Part shown: in pieces, positions 43,052 to 52,368 of the stretch | Layout of the letters: every line of letters begins with the position of its first letter | Position numbering within the stretch: position 1 is the stretch's first letter | DNA from: an uncultured Ruminococcus sp. | GTDB taxonomy: Bacteria; Bacillota; Clostridia; Oscillospirales; Ruminococcaceae | Reading direction: 5' to 3' | Length of the DNA stretch: 64,000 nt | Assembly: GCA_910579955.1 (NCBI GenBank) | Contig: CAJTWE010000012.1 | Coordinates: 6,300-70,299 of the forward strand | Notes under the pieces: model-generated | Database searches by the model: none | The model's input: only the letters and a program-made list of their open reading frames with translations | Told to the model about the DNA's origin: nothing | Program-made: the position numbers and the translations under genes

Positions 43052-44345
43052 GATGAAAAGAATAAACGCTGCAAACATAGAAGAAAAACAGGCATTCTTT
43101 AATATGCTTGATAAGCGCAGCGGTGAAACAAACGCAAAGGTAACAGCTGCGGTAACTGAAATCATCGAAAATGTTAAAGCAGGCGGCGACAAGGCTGTAA
43201 AAGACTATACACTTAAATTCGATGGAAATTTGCCAGAATATTATGAAGTACCACGAGATGTTATCAATGACGCTCTTACAGAAGCAGATGAAGATTTTAT
43301 AAATGCTCTTCTTAATGCTATGGAAAATGTTCGTGACTTTCATCAGAGACAGGTAACCGAGGGATTTATAAACGCTCTGCCAAATGGTGTTATTTTAGGT
43401 CAGCGTGTAAGAGGTCTTGAGCGTGTGGGTCTATATGTACCGGGAGGCACAGCTGCATACCCATCCAGCGTTATTATGAATGCAGTGCCTGCCAAAATAG
43501 CTGGTGTTAAGGAAATCATCATGGTTACACCACCACGTAAAGACGGAACTCCAAATCCGGATATTCTTGTAGCAGCAGCTATATGCGGTGTAGATCGTAT
43601 ATTCTTATCAGGCGGTGCACAAGCAATTGCTGCGCTTGCATACGGCACTGAAGAAATACCTAAGGTTGATAAAATAGTAGGCCCTGGAAATATCTATGTT
43701 GCTACTGCTAAAAAGCTGCTTTACGGCATTGTAGATATTGATATGATAGCTGGCCCGAGTGAGATACTTGTAATGGCAGACGAAACTGCTGATCCAAAAT
43801 TTGTAGCAGCCGATCTTATGTCACAAGCAGAACACGATGTTCTTGCCTCCTCTATTCTGGTCACTACAAGCAAAGAACTTGCAGATAAAACAGAAGCAGA
43901 AATAAATCGTCAGGCAACATATCTTTCCAGACAGGAGATAATTGAAAAGTCACTTAATACATATGGCGCTATTCTACTTTGTGATACACGTGAACAAGCA
44001 GCAGAAATTGCAAACCAGATAGCTCCAGAACATCTTGAAGTTCTTATGGAGAATCCTATGGAACTTCTTGGTTCACTTGATAATGCAGGCTCTGTATTCC
44101 TTGGCGCATATGCTTCTGAACCTCTTGGAGACTACTATGCAGGCCCTAACCACGTTCTTCCAACAAGTGGTACTGCAAGATTTTTCTCTCCGCTTGGTGT
44201 AAACAGCTTTGTTAAGCGTTCAAGTTATACTTATTATACAAAGGATGCTCTTCGTAATGCTAAAGACGACATCGTTCTTATTGCTAATCGTGAAGGACTT
44301 ACAGCGCATGCAAATGCTATTAAAGTTCGTTTTGAGGAAATGTAA
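43044..44345 (+). CDS. hisD: Histidinol dehydrogenase
   Basis: Catalyses the last two steps of histidine synthesis. GLYVPGGTAAYPSSVIMNAVPA and IVGPGNIYVATAKK are diagnostic, followed by IDMIAGPSEILVMAD and PTSGTARF. 433 residues. GAGGAGG lies 12 bases before the ATG, within hisG; a second in-frame ATG three codons later is farther from it. Confidence 0.96.
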   Translation: MIKMKRINAANIEEKQAFFNMLDKRSGETNAKVTAAVTEIIENVKAGGDKAVKDYTLKFDGNLPEYYEVPRDVINDALTEADEDFINALLNAMENVRDFHQRQVTEGFINALPNGVILGQRVRGLERVGLYVPGGTAAYPSSVIMNAVPAKIAGVKEIIMVTPPRKDGTPNPDILVAAAICGVDRIFLSGGAQAIAALAYGTEEIPKVDKIVGPGNIYVATAKKLLYGIVDIDMIAGPSEILVMADETADPKFVAADLMSQAEHDVLASSILVTTSKELADKTEAEINRQATYLSRQEIIEKSLNTYGAILLCDTREQAAEIANQIAPEHLEVLMENPMELLGSLDNAGSVFLGAYASEPLGDYYAGPNHVLPTSGTARFFSPLGVNSFVKRSSYTYYTKDALRNAKDDIVLIANREGLTAHANAIKVRFEEM

Positions 44346-44362
44346 TGTAAGGATGTGTTCAA

Positions 44363-44947
44363 ATGATGAGAGAATCACAAATCAAACGAACAACAAGAGA
44401 AACTGATATAGACGTTACAGTCAAACTTGACGGTCAAGGAAAAGCAATCATTGATACTGGTATAGGATTTTTTGACCATATGCTCACTGCTCTTTCTGTG
44501 CACAGTGGAATCAGCATGGAGATCCATGTAAAAGGGGATCTTCATGTAGATGGTCACCATACGGTGGAAGATACGGGAATTGTTCTCGGCAAAGCATTGG
44601 GTGAAGCTCTTGGAGATAAGTCAGGAATCACACGTTATGGCAGTGCATTTATTCCAATGGACGAAGCATTGTCCTTTTGCAGTCTTGATATAAGCAATCG
44701 TCCTTTTTTGGTGTTCCAAGGCGATTTTACAAATGCCATGATAGGCGGCTATGATGCGTGTCTTACAGAAGAATTTTTCCGTGCGTTTGCATTTAACGCA
44801 GGTATCACTCTTCATATAAATATGATGTACGGCAATAATGACCATCATAAATGTGAAGCTGCATTTAAGGCTGTTGCACATGCACTTAAAATAGCTGTAA
44901 CACCTTTATCTGATGGAAAAACTCTTTCCACGAAAGGAGTATTATAA
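44363..44947 (+). CDS. hisB: Imidazoleglycerol-phosphate dehydratase
   Basis: 194-residue monofunctional enzyme, without the phosphatase half of E. coli HisB. The two metal-site motifs are HHTVEDTGIVLG and NNDHHKCEAAFKA, and FFDHMLTALSVHSG lies near the N-terminus. A histidinol-phosphate phosphatase is therefore needed from elsewhere. TAAGGA precedes the ATG by 9 bases. Confidence 0.96.
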   Translation: MMRESQIKRTTRETDIDVTVKLDGQGKAIIDTGIGFFDHMLTALSVHSGISMEIHVKGDLHVDGHHTVEDTGIVLGKALGEALGDKSGITRYGSAFIPMDEALSFCSLDISNRPFLVFQGDFTNAMIGGYDACLTEEFFRAFAFNAGITLHINMMYGNNDHHKCEAAFKAVAHALKIAVTPLSDGKTLSTKGVL

Positions 44948-44949
44948 TT

Positions 44950-45555
44950 ATGATAGCTATTGTTGACTATGGCGCTGGAAATATTTTCAGTGTAAAAAAT
45001 GCACTGGACTATCTGAATATAGATAGCGTTTTAACAGCAAATGAAAAGGAAATAGAGAATGCTGATGCTATTATATTACCGGGCGTTGGAGCATTTCCTG
45101 CTGCAATAAATAAGCTTCACGAAAGCGGTCTTACTGATGTTATACGCAAAGAAGCTAAAAGAAAACCTTTTCTAGGTATTTGCCTTGGTATGCAAATGCT
45201 GTTTGAAAAGAGCTATGAATTCTGTGAATCTGACGGATTAGGTCTTATTTCCGGAAGTATAGAAAAAATGGAAAAGCCCGGTTTTATAATACCTCATATG
45301 GGCTGGAATAAGCTTGAATACGGTACGGATTGTCCTATACTTCATGGCATAGGAGATGATGCATATGTATATTTTGTTCATTCCTATGAAGCTGTTACAG
45401 ATGAAAAATACATTGCAGCATGGGTAGAGTACAGTGGACATGTACCTGCTATGGTATATGACGGCGGCACGGTCTATGGAGCACAGTTTCATCCTGAAAA
45501 AAGCGGTGATACAGGACTTGCAATTCTCAGAAACTTCGGAGGACTTATCAAATGA
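44950..45555 (+). CDS. hisH: Imidazole glycerol phosphate synthase subunit HisH
   Basis: Glutaminase subunit that supplies ammonia to HisF. The nucleophile lies in FLGICLGMQMLFE, and the His-Glu pair in AQFHPEKSG. 201 residues. Overlaps hisA by 4 bases (ATGA). Confidence 0.96.
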   Translation: MIAIVDYGAGNIFSVKNALDYLNIDSVLTANEKEIENADAIILPGVGAFPAAINKLHESGLTDVIRKEAKRKPFLGICLGMQMLFEKSYEFCESDGLGLISGSIEKMEKPGFIIPHMGWNKLEYGTDCPILHGIGDDAYVYFVHSYEAVTDEKYIAAWVEYSGHVPAMVYDGGTVYGAQFHPEKSGDTGLAILRNFGGLIK

Positions 45556-46280
45556 TTATTTTACCAGCTATTGATATAAAAGATGGAAACTGCGTGCGCC
45601 TTTTCAAAGGAGATTTTTCTACCGTAGAAACAGTAGCATCTGATTATATGGAAACTGCTAAAGGCTTTGAAGCCTCTGGTGCATCATGGATACATATGGT
45701 TGACCTTGATGGTGCTAAGGAGGGAAGACCGGTAAATACAAAAATATACACTGATGTTGCCGAAAATACAAATCTTAAAGTTGAACTCGGCGGTGGTATA
45801 AGAAGTCTTGAAACTATTGACGAATATCTTAAAATGGGAATTACAAGAGTAATACTTGGCTCAGTTGCATTGAAAAATCCTAAACTTGTAAGTCAAGCAA
45901 TAGAAAAATTCGGCAGCGAAAAAATCGTAGTCGGTATAGATGCCATGAATGAAATGGTCGCTGCAGAAGGCTGGCTTGAAGCGTCTGATGTGCATTACAT
46001 TGATCTTGCATTGAAAATGATAGAGTCAGGAGTAAAATATTTTATTTTTACTGATATTTCCAAAGACGGTACACTCTCTGGTGTAAATACCAAACAGCTT
46101 AAAGCTCTTGCAGATGCTACTAAAGGACAGGCTAATATTGTTGCCAGTGGCGGTGTACATACTATGGAAGATATTATTGCCTGCAAGGAAATGGGACTTT
46201 ATGGAACTATATGCGGAAAATCAATTTATAAGGGGACTCTTGATCTTGCAAAGGCTGTTTCCTACGCTGAGAAAAACTGA
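45552..46280 (+). CDS. hisA: Phosphoribosylformimino-AICAR ribonucleotide isomerase
   Basis: Aldose-ketose isomerase with a (beta-alpha)8 barrel. The acid/base Asp is in LPAIDIKDG near residue 8; other marks are VDLDGAKEG, ELGGGIRS, and TDISKDGTLSGVN. 242 residues. The start overlaps the hisH stop, so translation is coupled. Confidence 0.95.
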   Translation: MIILPAIDIKDGNCVRLFKGDFSTVETVASDYMETAKGFEASGASWIHMVDLDGAKEGRPVNTKIYTDVAENTNLKVELGGGIRSLETIDEYLKMGITRVILGSVALKNPKLVSQAIEKFGSEKIVVGIDAMNEMVAAEGWLEASDVHYIDLALKMIESGVKYFIFTDISKDGTLSGVNTKQLKALADATKGQANIVASGGVHTMEDIIACKEMGLYGTICGKSIYKGTLDLAKAVSYAEKN

Positions 46281-46294
46281 GAAAGGAGATTCTT

Positions 46295-47056
46295 ATGCTT
46301 GCAAAAAGAATAATTCCATGTCTTGACGTTCGTGACGGCAAGGTTGTTAAGGGCGTAAAATTTGAGGGAGTTCGTGATGTAGGCGATCCTGTAGAACTTG
46401 CCGAAATCTACAACAAACAGGGTGCTGATGAAATAGTTTTCTATGATATTACTGCATCTTATGAAAAAAGAGGTGTTATACTGGATGTCGTTCGTGAAAC
46501 GGCTAAACGTGTATTTGTACCTCTGACAGTTGGCGGTGGAATCAAAACTGTTGACGATATTCGCAATACTCTTAGAGCTGGTGCTGATAAGGTTTCTGTA
46601 AATTCTCAGGCTGTACAAAATCCAAGTCTTATAAAAGATGGAGCAGATATATTCGGCAGCCAGTGTATTTGTGTTGGCATAGATGCAAAGAAAATTGCTG
46701 ATAACAAGTGGACTGTATTTATAAACGGCGGACGAGTAGACATGAAGCTTGATCTTATTGATTGGGTACGTAAGGTAGAAGAACTCGGAGCAGGTGAGAT
46801 TTGCCTAAACTCCATTGATGCAGATGGTACTAAGGAAGGCTTTGATCTGCCTATGCTAAAAGCTGTTTGTGATGCAGTAAGTATTCCTGTTATTGCAAGC
46901 GGCGGTGCAGGTAAAATCAATGATTTTGCTGAGGTATTTGAGAAAACAAACGCAACAGCTGCACTTGCAGCGTCTCTTTTCCACTTTGGTGAACTGACAG
47001 TTGGAGATGTAAAAGAACATTGTCGTAGCAGGGAAATAGCTATGCGTGTAAAGTGA
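46295..47056 (+). CDS. hisF: Imidazole glycerol phosphate synthase subunit HisF
   Basis: Cyclase subunit, partner of HisH. The catalytic aspartates are in IIPCLDVRDGKVVKG (N-terminal) and SIDADGTKEGFD. VGGGIKTVDD and ASGGAGKIND are phosphate-binding loops. 253 residues; GAAAGGAG precedes the ATG. Confidence 0.96.
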   Translation: MLAKRIIPCLDVRDGKVVKGVKFEGVRDVGDPVELAEIYNKQGADEIVFYDITASYEKRGVILDVVRETAKRVFVPLTVGGGIKTVDDIRNTLRAGADKVSVNSQAVQNPSLIKDGADIFGSQCICVGIDAKKIADNKWTVFINGGRVDMKLDLIDWVRKVEELGAGEICLNSIDADGTKEGFDLPMLKAVCDAVSIPVIASGGAGKINDFAEVFEKTNATAALAASLFHFGELTVGDVKEHCRSREIAMRVK

Positions 47057-47066
47057 GGTTAAACTT

Positions 47067-47411
47067 ATGATACAAATTGATATAAATAATCTGGACAGAT
47101 TTTTTAAAAAAGGCGAACTCATACCAACCATAGCTTTTGACGTTGATACAAAAACTGTTCTTATGCTTGCTTATATGAATAAAGAAAGTCTTAGAAAAAC
47201 ATTAGAAACAGGCTATACATGGTATTGGAGTCGTTCAAGGCAGGAGCTTTGGAACAAGGGCGCTACATCAGGACATCTTCAAAAGGTGATATCAATTTTT
47301 GGTGATTGCGATGACGACACATTGCTTATAAACGTAAAGCAGACAGGAGTTGCTTGTCATACTGGCTCTTATAGCTGCTTTTTCAATAAAATTTACGGGG
47401 AGGAAGAATAA
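47067..47411 (+). CDS. hisI: Phosphoribosyl-AMP cyclohydrolase
   Basis: Opens the adenine ring of PR-AMP. The zinc ligands lie in FGDCDDDTLLINVKQTGVACHTG, and TWYWSRSRQELWNKGATSGH is diagnostic. 114 residues, separate from HisE rather than fused as in enterobacteria. Confidence 0.95.
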   Translation: MIQIDINNLDRFFKKGELIPTIAFDVDTKTVLMLAYMNKESLRKTLETGYTWYWSRSRQELWNKGATSGHLQKVISIFGDCDDDTLLINVKQTGVACHTGSYSCFFNKIYGEEE

Positions 47412-47414
47412 ATC

Positions 47415-47765
47415 ATGAGTAATCCAATGCAAGATATGTACGATGTTGTACTTGACAGAAAGCGTGTTTATGACAGTGGAGAGGTAAATATTGAGGATCA
47501 GAAATCCTATACATGTTATCTTTTTGACAAGGGACTGGATAAAATCTTAAAAAAATGCGGTGAAGAATGCACTGAAACCATCATTGCCGCAAAAAACCAC
47601 GATAACGACGAACTAAAAAATGAGATCAACGATTTGCTGTATCATCTGATGGTACTCTGTGTTGAATGTGGTCTTTCTTGGGCTGAGGTAGAAGAAGTTC
47701 TAATAGAACGCAGTGCTAAGATAGGAAACCTAAAAACCTTTAAGAATGTAGACAAAAATTCTTGA
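47415..47765 (+). CDS. hisE: Phosphoribosyl-ATP pyrophosphatase
   Basis: Hydrolyses PR-ATP to PR-AMP. The MazG-like helical core has KKCGEECTETIIAAKN and ELKNEINDLLYHLMVL with the metal-binding Glu/Asp residues. 116 residues. Last his gene; no strong terminator follows until the hairpin at 47787-47840. Confidence 0.95.
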   Translation: MSNPMQDMYDVVLDRKRVYDSGEVNIEDQKSYTCYLFDKGLDKILKKCGEECTETIIAAKNHDNDELKNEINDLLYHLMVLCVECGLSWAEVEEVLIERSAKIGNLKTFKNVDKNS

Positions 47766-47786
47766 GTATAGTCACACTATGCATAT

Positions 47787-47842
47787 CTCCTGAATAAACT
47801 GTATGGAAGAAATATTCATATAGGGAATTCAGGAGGTTTTTT
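47787..47842 (+). promoter_or_regulatory. SD-trapping or terminator hairpin before yunB
   Basis: CTCCTGAAT (47787-47795) pairs with ATTCAGGAG (47827-47835) around a 31-base loop, followed by GTTTTTT. The 3' arm contains most of the AGGAGG (47831-47836) of the short leader frame at 47843, so the same stem can act as terminator of the his operon and as a lid over the ribosome site. Confidence 0.5.
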
Positions 47843-47881
47843 ATGAATAGATTAAAGATATGGCGGCATGATAAAGCGTGA
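47843..47881 (+). CDS. 12-codon leader ORF overlapping the yunB start
   Basis: ATG at 47843 lies 6 bases after a perfect AGGAGG and encodes MNRLKIWRHDKA before a TGA that overlaps the GTG start of yunB (GTGA). Such an arrangement normally couples translation: ribosomes ending here restart at yunB, which has no good ribosome site of its own. Alternatively a frameshift separated the true yunB N-terminus from its body. Confidence 0.4.
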   Translation: MNRLKIWRHDKA

Positions 47882-48522
47882 AACGAAGTGTGTATATAGA
47901 ACAACGTCGAAGCTTAAAAATGCTCCTTATGCTGACAACATTTTTAATTTTAACTATAATATTTCTTGTTCAGATAGATCGCTTAATAAGACCTACATTA
48001 AAAGCAATCTGCATGGAAGAATGCCGTGCTTTTGCATCAAGACTTATAGGTAAAAGTATACAGGAAACTCTAATTGAAAGTCCATATGATCAAAGTGATT
48101 TTGCCATGCTTCTAAAAAATGAAGAGGGGGATATTACAGCACTTGAAACAAATTCGGTAAATGTAAATGTTTTACAAACGCAGCTTCTTATCGGAATAAA
48201 TGAAGATCTTGATAAAAGCCGTGATGCCGAAATAGATGTATCTCTTGGAACAGCAAGCGGTGTATGGCTTTTTGCTGGCAGAGGTCCTTCTGTTCCAATG
48301 AGGTTTCTTCCCATTGGCAGTGCAGATGTGAAACTTATAAGTACATTTGAATCTGCTGGAATCAATCAAACATGTCATAAGCTTGTTATTGTGGTAAATA
48401 CTCATGTTGCAGGTGCAATACCGTTCTGTAAAACTGAAACCGATATAAAATATGAGTATATACTTGCTGAAACTATTCTTATTGGCGATGTTCCCGAAGG
48501 CTACGCTTCAATCGGAGGATAG
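47878..48522 (+). CDS. yunB: Sporulation protein YunB
   Basis: 214 residues: a basic N-terminus, one membrane segment (about 15-33), then the YunB domain (ALETNSVNVNVLQTQLL, VSLGTASGVWLFAGRGPSVPMRFLPIGSADVKLISTFESAGINQT). YunB is a mother-cell sporulation protein in Bacillus of unclear mechanism. It starts with GTG at 47878 and probably depends on coupling to the 12-codon leader frame. Presence supports a spore-forming lineage but does not prove sporulation. Confidence 0.85.
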   Translation: MKRSVYIEQRRSLKMLLMLTTFLILTIIFLVQIDRLIRPTLKAICMEECRAFASRLIGKSIQETLIESPYDQSDFAMLLKNEEGDITALETNSVNVNVLQTQLLIGINEDLDKSRDAEIDVSLGTASGVWLFAGRGPSVPMRFLPIGSADVKLISTFESAGINQTCHKLVIVVNTHVAGAIPFCKTETDIKYEYILAETILIGDVPEGYASIGG

Positions 48523-48590
48523 GATAGTTTACCTGTTTTAAAATATCCTGTCATGTATATTAAAAAGTACTGGAAAACATAAGAGTTATG

Positions 48591-48599
48591 TGTTATAAT
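48591..48599 (+). promoter_or_regulatory. ligA promoter, extended -10
   Basis: TGT-TATAAT lies 32 bases before the ligA ATG; the -35 region is weak. Confidence 0.5.
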
Positions 48600-48630
48600 A
48601 ATAATACAACAATTTACGGAGGATAAAAAC

Positions 48631-50622
48631 ATGAACAAGGAACAAGCTGAATTGCGTATCAGTGAGCTTTCAAAGGAACTTATAAAACATAATTATCGAT
48701 ATTATATATTAAATGAGCCTTCTGTATCAGACTATACCTATGATGAAATGATGCGTGAACTCAGAGCACTGGAAAGTGAGTATCCAGAGCTTTTGAAAGC
48801 AGACTCGCCTACTCAGCGTGTGGGCGGAAATGCTTCCAGCTCATTTGAAAAAGTGAAACATAGTGTACAAATGGCAAGTTTACAAGATGTATTTTCATTT
48901 GATGAGGTATCTGCATTTGTACAAAAATGTAAGGAACAGTTAAATTCACCTAAATTTATAGTCGAGCCTAAGATAGACGGTCTTTCCGTATCTCTTGAAT
49001 ATGAAAACGGTGTTTTTTCAAGAGGTTCTACAAGAGGTGACGGTTTTGTAGGTGAGGACGTTACAATGAACCTTAAAACCATCCATACAATTCCATTAAC
49101 ACTCAAAAACGCACCACCTTTTATCGAGGTGCGTGGAGAAGTGTATATGTCGCTGACAAGCTTTGAAAAACTTTCCTGTACTATGGAGAAAAATGGCGAA
49201 GTACCATTTAAAAATCCACGAAATGCAGCGTCAGGTTCACTGAGACAAAAAGACGCTACTGTAACAGCCAAACGTAAACTTGATATTCTCGTATTCAATG
49301 TTCAGAGAATAGAAGGCAAAGAACTTACAGCACATAAAGAATCAATTGATTATTTGAAAGAGCTTGGATTTACAACTGTTTCTCAGAGCGATCCGTTAAC
49401 TGAGGCAAATGAAATAATTGATGAAATAAAACGTATCGGCAATGAACGCAACATCTATCCTTATGATATTGATGGTGTTGTAGTCAAGGTCGACTCTTTT
49501 GAGCAGCGTGATGAAATGGGCTCTACAACAAAAACGCCAAAATGGGCTGTCGCTTATAAATTCCCGCCTGAGGAAAAGGAAACTTTTCTAAAGGATATAG
49601 AAATAAGTGTAGGAAGAACGGGCGTTATAACGCCTGTTGCTGTATTTGAACCTGTACGTCTTGCAGGTACTGATGTTGAAAGAGCCACATTACACAATCA
49701 AGATTTTATAAATGAAAAAGGTATATGTATTGGTGATACTATTATAGTACGAAAAGCAGGAGAAATAATTCCAGAGGTAGTTCGTTCTGTGCACCACAAT
49801 GAAAACGCCGTAGCATATAAACTTCCCGAGGTCTGTCCTGTTTGCGGTACAAAGGCAGAACGTGACGAAGAAGCCGCAGCACTCAGATGTACTAACCCTG
49901 ATTGTCCGGCTCAAGTTATGAAACGTATGATACATTTTGCCTCAAAAGATGCCATGAATATAGACGGCCTAGGTCCACAAAATCTCAATCTGCTTTATGA
50001 AGCAGGTCTGATAAATTCAGTTGCTGATTTGTACACTTTAAAAAAAGAGGATATACTAAAGCTTGATCGTTTTGCAGACAAATCAGCAGAAAATCTTATA
50101 AACTCTATTGAAAAATCAAAGAGCAATTCACTAGACAGGCTTATTTTTGGTCTTGGAATAAAAAACATCGGTTCAAGAGCCGCACAACTTTTATGTGAAG
50201 CTTTCCCATCTCTAGAGCAAATAATGAATGCAAGTGCAGAAGATATTGCTCAGATAGAAGGCTTCGGTACAGTTATGGCTGAAAGTATTGTAAATGCTTT
50301 TGGTGAACAACATATGAAAGAGCTTGTAGAACGACTTCAAAAATATGGTCTTGCATCTGAATATGAAATAAAAGAGATAGCGGACAATCGTTTTGAGGGT
50401 AAAACATTTGTTCTGACCGGTACGCTTCCCACAATGAAACGCAGTGAGGCAAAAAATCTTATTGAAAAATACGGTGGAAAGGTAAGCGGAAGTGTTTCTA
50501 AAAAAACACATTTCGTAGTAGCAGGAGAAGATGCAGGCAGCAAGCTTGATAAGGCAAATGCGCTGGGAATAACTATTCTTACAGAACAGGAGCTTACTCA
50601 AATGACAAGTTCTAAGGAGTAA
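48631..50622 (+). CDS. ligA: NAD-dependent DNA ligase
   Basis: Seals nicks using NAD. The adenylated lysine is Lys114 in EPKIDGLSVSLEY. The OB fold, a four-Cys zinc finger (CPVCGT ... CTNPDCPAQ), helix-hairpin-helix repeats and a C-terminal BRCT domain (about 585-663) follow. 663 residues is full length. TACGGAGGA precedes the ATG. gatCAB follows after 6 bases. Confidence 0.97.
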   Translation: MNKEQAELRISELSKELIKHNYRYYILNEPSVSDYTYDEMMRELRALESEYPELLKADSPTQRVGGNASSSFEKVKHSVQMASLQDVFSFDEVSAFVQKCKEQLNSPKFIVEPKIDGLSVSLEYENGVFSRGSTRGDGFVGEDVTMNLKTIHTIPLTLKNAPPFIEVRGEVYMSLTSFEKLSCTMEKNGEVPFKNPRNAASGSLRQKDATVTAKRKLDILVFNVQRIEGKELTAHKESIDYLKELGFTTVSQSDPLTEANEIIDEIKRIGNERNIYPYDIDGVVVKVDSFEQRDEMGSTTKTPKWAVAYKFPPEEKETFLKDIEISVGRTGVITPVAVFEPVRLAGTDVERATLHNQDFINEKGICIGDTIIVRKAGEIIPEVVRSVHHNENAVAYKLPEVCPVCGTKAERDEEAAALRCTNPDCPAQVMKRMIHFASKDAMNIDGLGPQNLNLLYEAGLINSVADLYTLKKEDILKLDRFADKSAENLINSIEKSKSNSLDRLIFGLGIKNIGSRAAQLLCEAFPSLEQIMNASAEDIAQIEGFGTVMAESIVNAFGEQHMKELVERLQKYGLASEYEIKEIADNRFEGKTFVLTGTLPTMKRSEAKNLIEKYGGKVSGSVSKKTHFVVAGEDAGSKLDKANALGITILTEQELTQMTSSKE

Positions 50623-50628
50623 TTTTAA

Positions 50629-50895
50629 ATGATAATTAACATGGAACATATTGCAAGACTTGCACAGCTCGAATTTTCGGAAAAAGAAAAAGAAGAAATT
50701 TATAAAAATATAGAAAATATTATTAACATGGTAGGCGATCTACCTGATATTATTAATGTTGAATCACTTGATGAAAACATAATGGAACTGCGTCCAGACG
50801 ATATTCATGCAAATAAATTTACAAATGAAGAAATGCTGAGTAATGCACCTGTAACACATAACGGTTGCATATCAGTTCCAAAAACAGTGGAATAA
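50629..50895 (+). CDS. gatC: Asp/Glu-tRNA amidotransferase subunit GatC
   Basis: Small stabilising subunit of GatCAB. 88 residues with IARLAQLEFSEKEKE near the N-terminus and the conserved LRPDDIH segment. AAGGAG in the end of ligA lies about 9 bases before the ATG. Confidence 0.92.
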   Translation: MIINMEHIARLAQLEFSEKEKEEIYKNIENIINMVGDLPDIINVESLDENIMELRPDDIHANKFTNEEMLSNAPVTHNGCISVPKTVE

Positions 50896-50913
50896 ACATA
50901 GGAGCAAAATAAA

Positions 50914-52368
50914 ATGTCCTTATACAAAAAAAGCGGAGCAGAGCTTTCAAAAATGCTCCGCAGGAAAGAATGCAGCTCAGTAGAAATATGCAAATCAATT
51001 CTTCAAAGAATAGATTTTATCGAAAATAAAACCAATGCATATATTACAATTTGTAATGATATTTTACAGCAGGCAGAAAAGGTTGACAACAAGCTTTCAG
51101 CAGGTGAAGAGCTTCACCCACTTGCAGGTATTCCCATAGCACTGAAAGACAATATTTCTACCAAGGGAATACGAACTACATGTGCATCAAAAATGTTAAA
51201 AGATTACATTCCGCCATATGATGCCTATGTTACAACAAAACTTAAAAACGCAGGGGTGATAATTACAGGTAAGCTTAACATGGACGAGTTTGCAATGGGT
51301 TCTTCAACTGAAACTTCATTCTTCGGCAAGACATCTAATCCTTATAATAAAGACTTTGTTCCCGGAGGTTCATCAGGAGGATGCGCAGCTGCTGTTGTAT
51401 CGGGAGAAGCTATAATGTCACTTGGCTCAGATACAGGAGGCTCTGTGCGTCAGCCTGCGGCATTTTGCGGTGCTGTTGGACTTAAACCAACATACGGCAG
51501 CGTATCACGATACGGTCTTATTGCATTTGCATCATCACTTGATCAAATAGGTCCTATATGCCGTGACGTAAAAGATACTGCTATGCTTTATAGTCTAATA
51601 TGCGGTCACGATAAAATGGACGCTACATCTGCGTTTAGAGAATATACTGATTTCGGGTCGCATTTATACAATAATGTACATGGTCTGCGAATAGGTGTTC
51701 CCTGTGAATATTTCGGCAATGAGATAGACGATGAAGTAAAAGAAAGCGTAATTCAGGCTATAAATCTTTTCAAAAAATATGGTGCAGATATAAAAAGCAT
51801 ATCACTTCCAAACACAAAATATGCTGTAAATGCATATTATATAATCTCGTCGGCAGAAGCATCCTCAAACTTAGCAAGATATGACGGTGTAAGATTTGGT
51901 TATCGCAGTGAAGAGTATGAAAGTCTTTCGGATATGTACGCAAAAACAAGAAGCAAAGGTTTTGGTAGGGAAGTGAAGTATCGTATTATGCTGGGAACTT
52001 TTGCTTTGTGTTCCGGATATTACGATGAATACTATCAAAAGGCAATTAATATCAGAAATGCTATACGTAATGAATTCATCCAATGCTTTACAGAATGTGA
52101 TGTTATTATAACTCCTACATACCCAAGTACAGCATTCAGAGCATACAAACACAAAAACAATGTAACTAAGCTTTATACAAACGACTTTTGTACAGTTCCT
52201 GCGAGCCTTGCCGGTATACCTGCAATAAGTGTTCCATGTGGATATTCTTCTGAAGGATTACCTATCGGTATGCAAATAATGGGAAATCATTTCTCCGAAG
52301 AACTGCTTTTAAATACAGCTTATACTTATGAAACTTTATCAGGAGGTTTAAAAAATGAGCGAATATGA
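50914..52368 (+). CDS. gatA: Asp/Glu-tRNA amidotransferase subunit GatA
   Basis: Amidase subunit that frees ammonia from glutamine. The Ser-cisSer-Lys triad is seen as Lys78 in PIALKDNIS and the Ser-rich loop from about residue 150 (PGGSSGGCAAA ... GSDTGGSVRQPA). 484 residues. Overlaps gatB by 14 bases. Confidence 0.96.
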   Translation: MSLYKKSGAELSKMLRRKECSSVEICKSILQRIDFIENKTNAYITICNDILQQAEKVDNKLSAGEELHPLAGIPIALKDNISTKGIRTTCASKMLKDYIPPYDAYVTTKLKNAGVIITGKLNMDEFAMGSSTETSFFGKTSNPYNKDFVPGGSSGGCAAAVVSGEAIMSLGSDTGGSVRQPAAFCGAVGLKPTYGSVSRYGLIAFASSLDQIGPICRDVKDTAMLYSLICGHDKMDATSAFREYTDFGSHLYNNVHGLRIGVPCEYFGNEIDDEVKESVIQAINLFKKYGADIKSISLPNTKYAVNAYYIISSAEASSNLARYDGVRFGYRSEEYESLSDMYAKTRSKGFGREVKYRIMLGTFALCSGYYDEYYQKAINIRNAIRNEFIQCFTECDVIITPTYPSTAFRAYKHKNNVTKLYTNDFCTVPASLAGIPAISVPCGYSSEGLPIGMQIMGNHFSEELLLNTAYTYETLSGGLKNERI

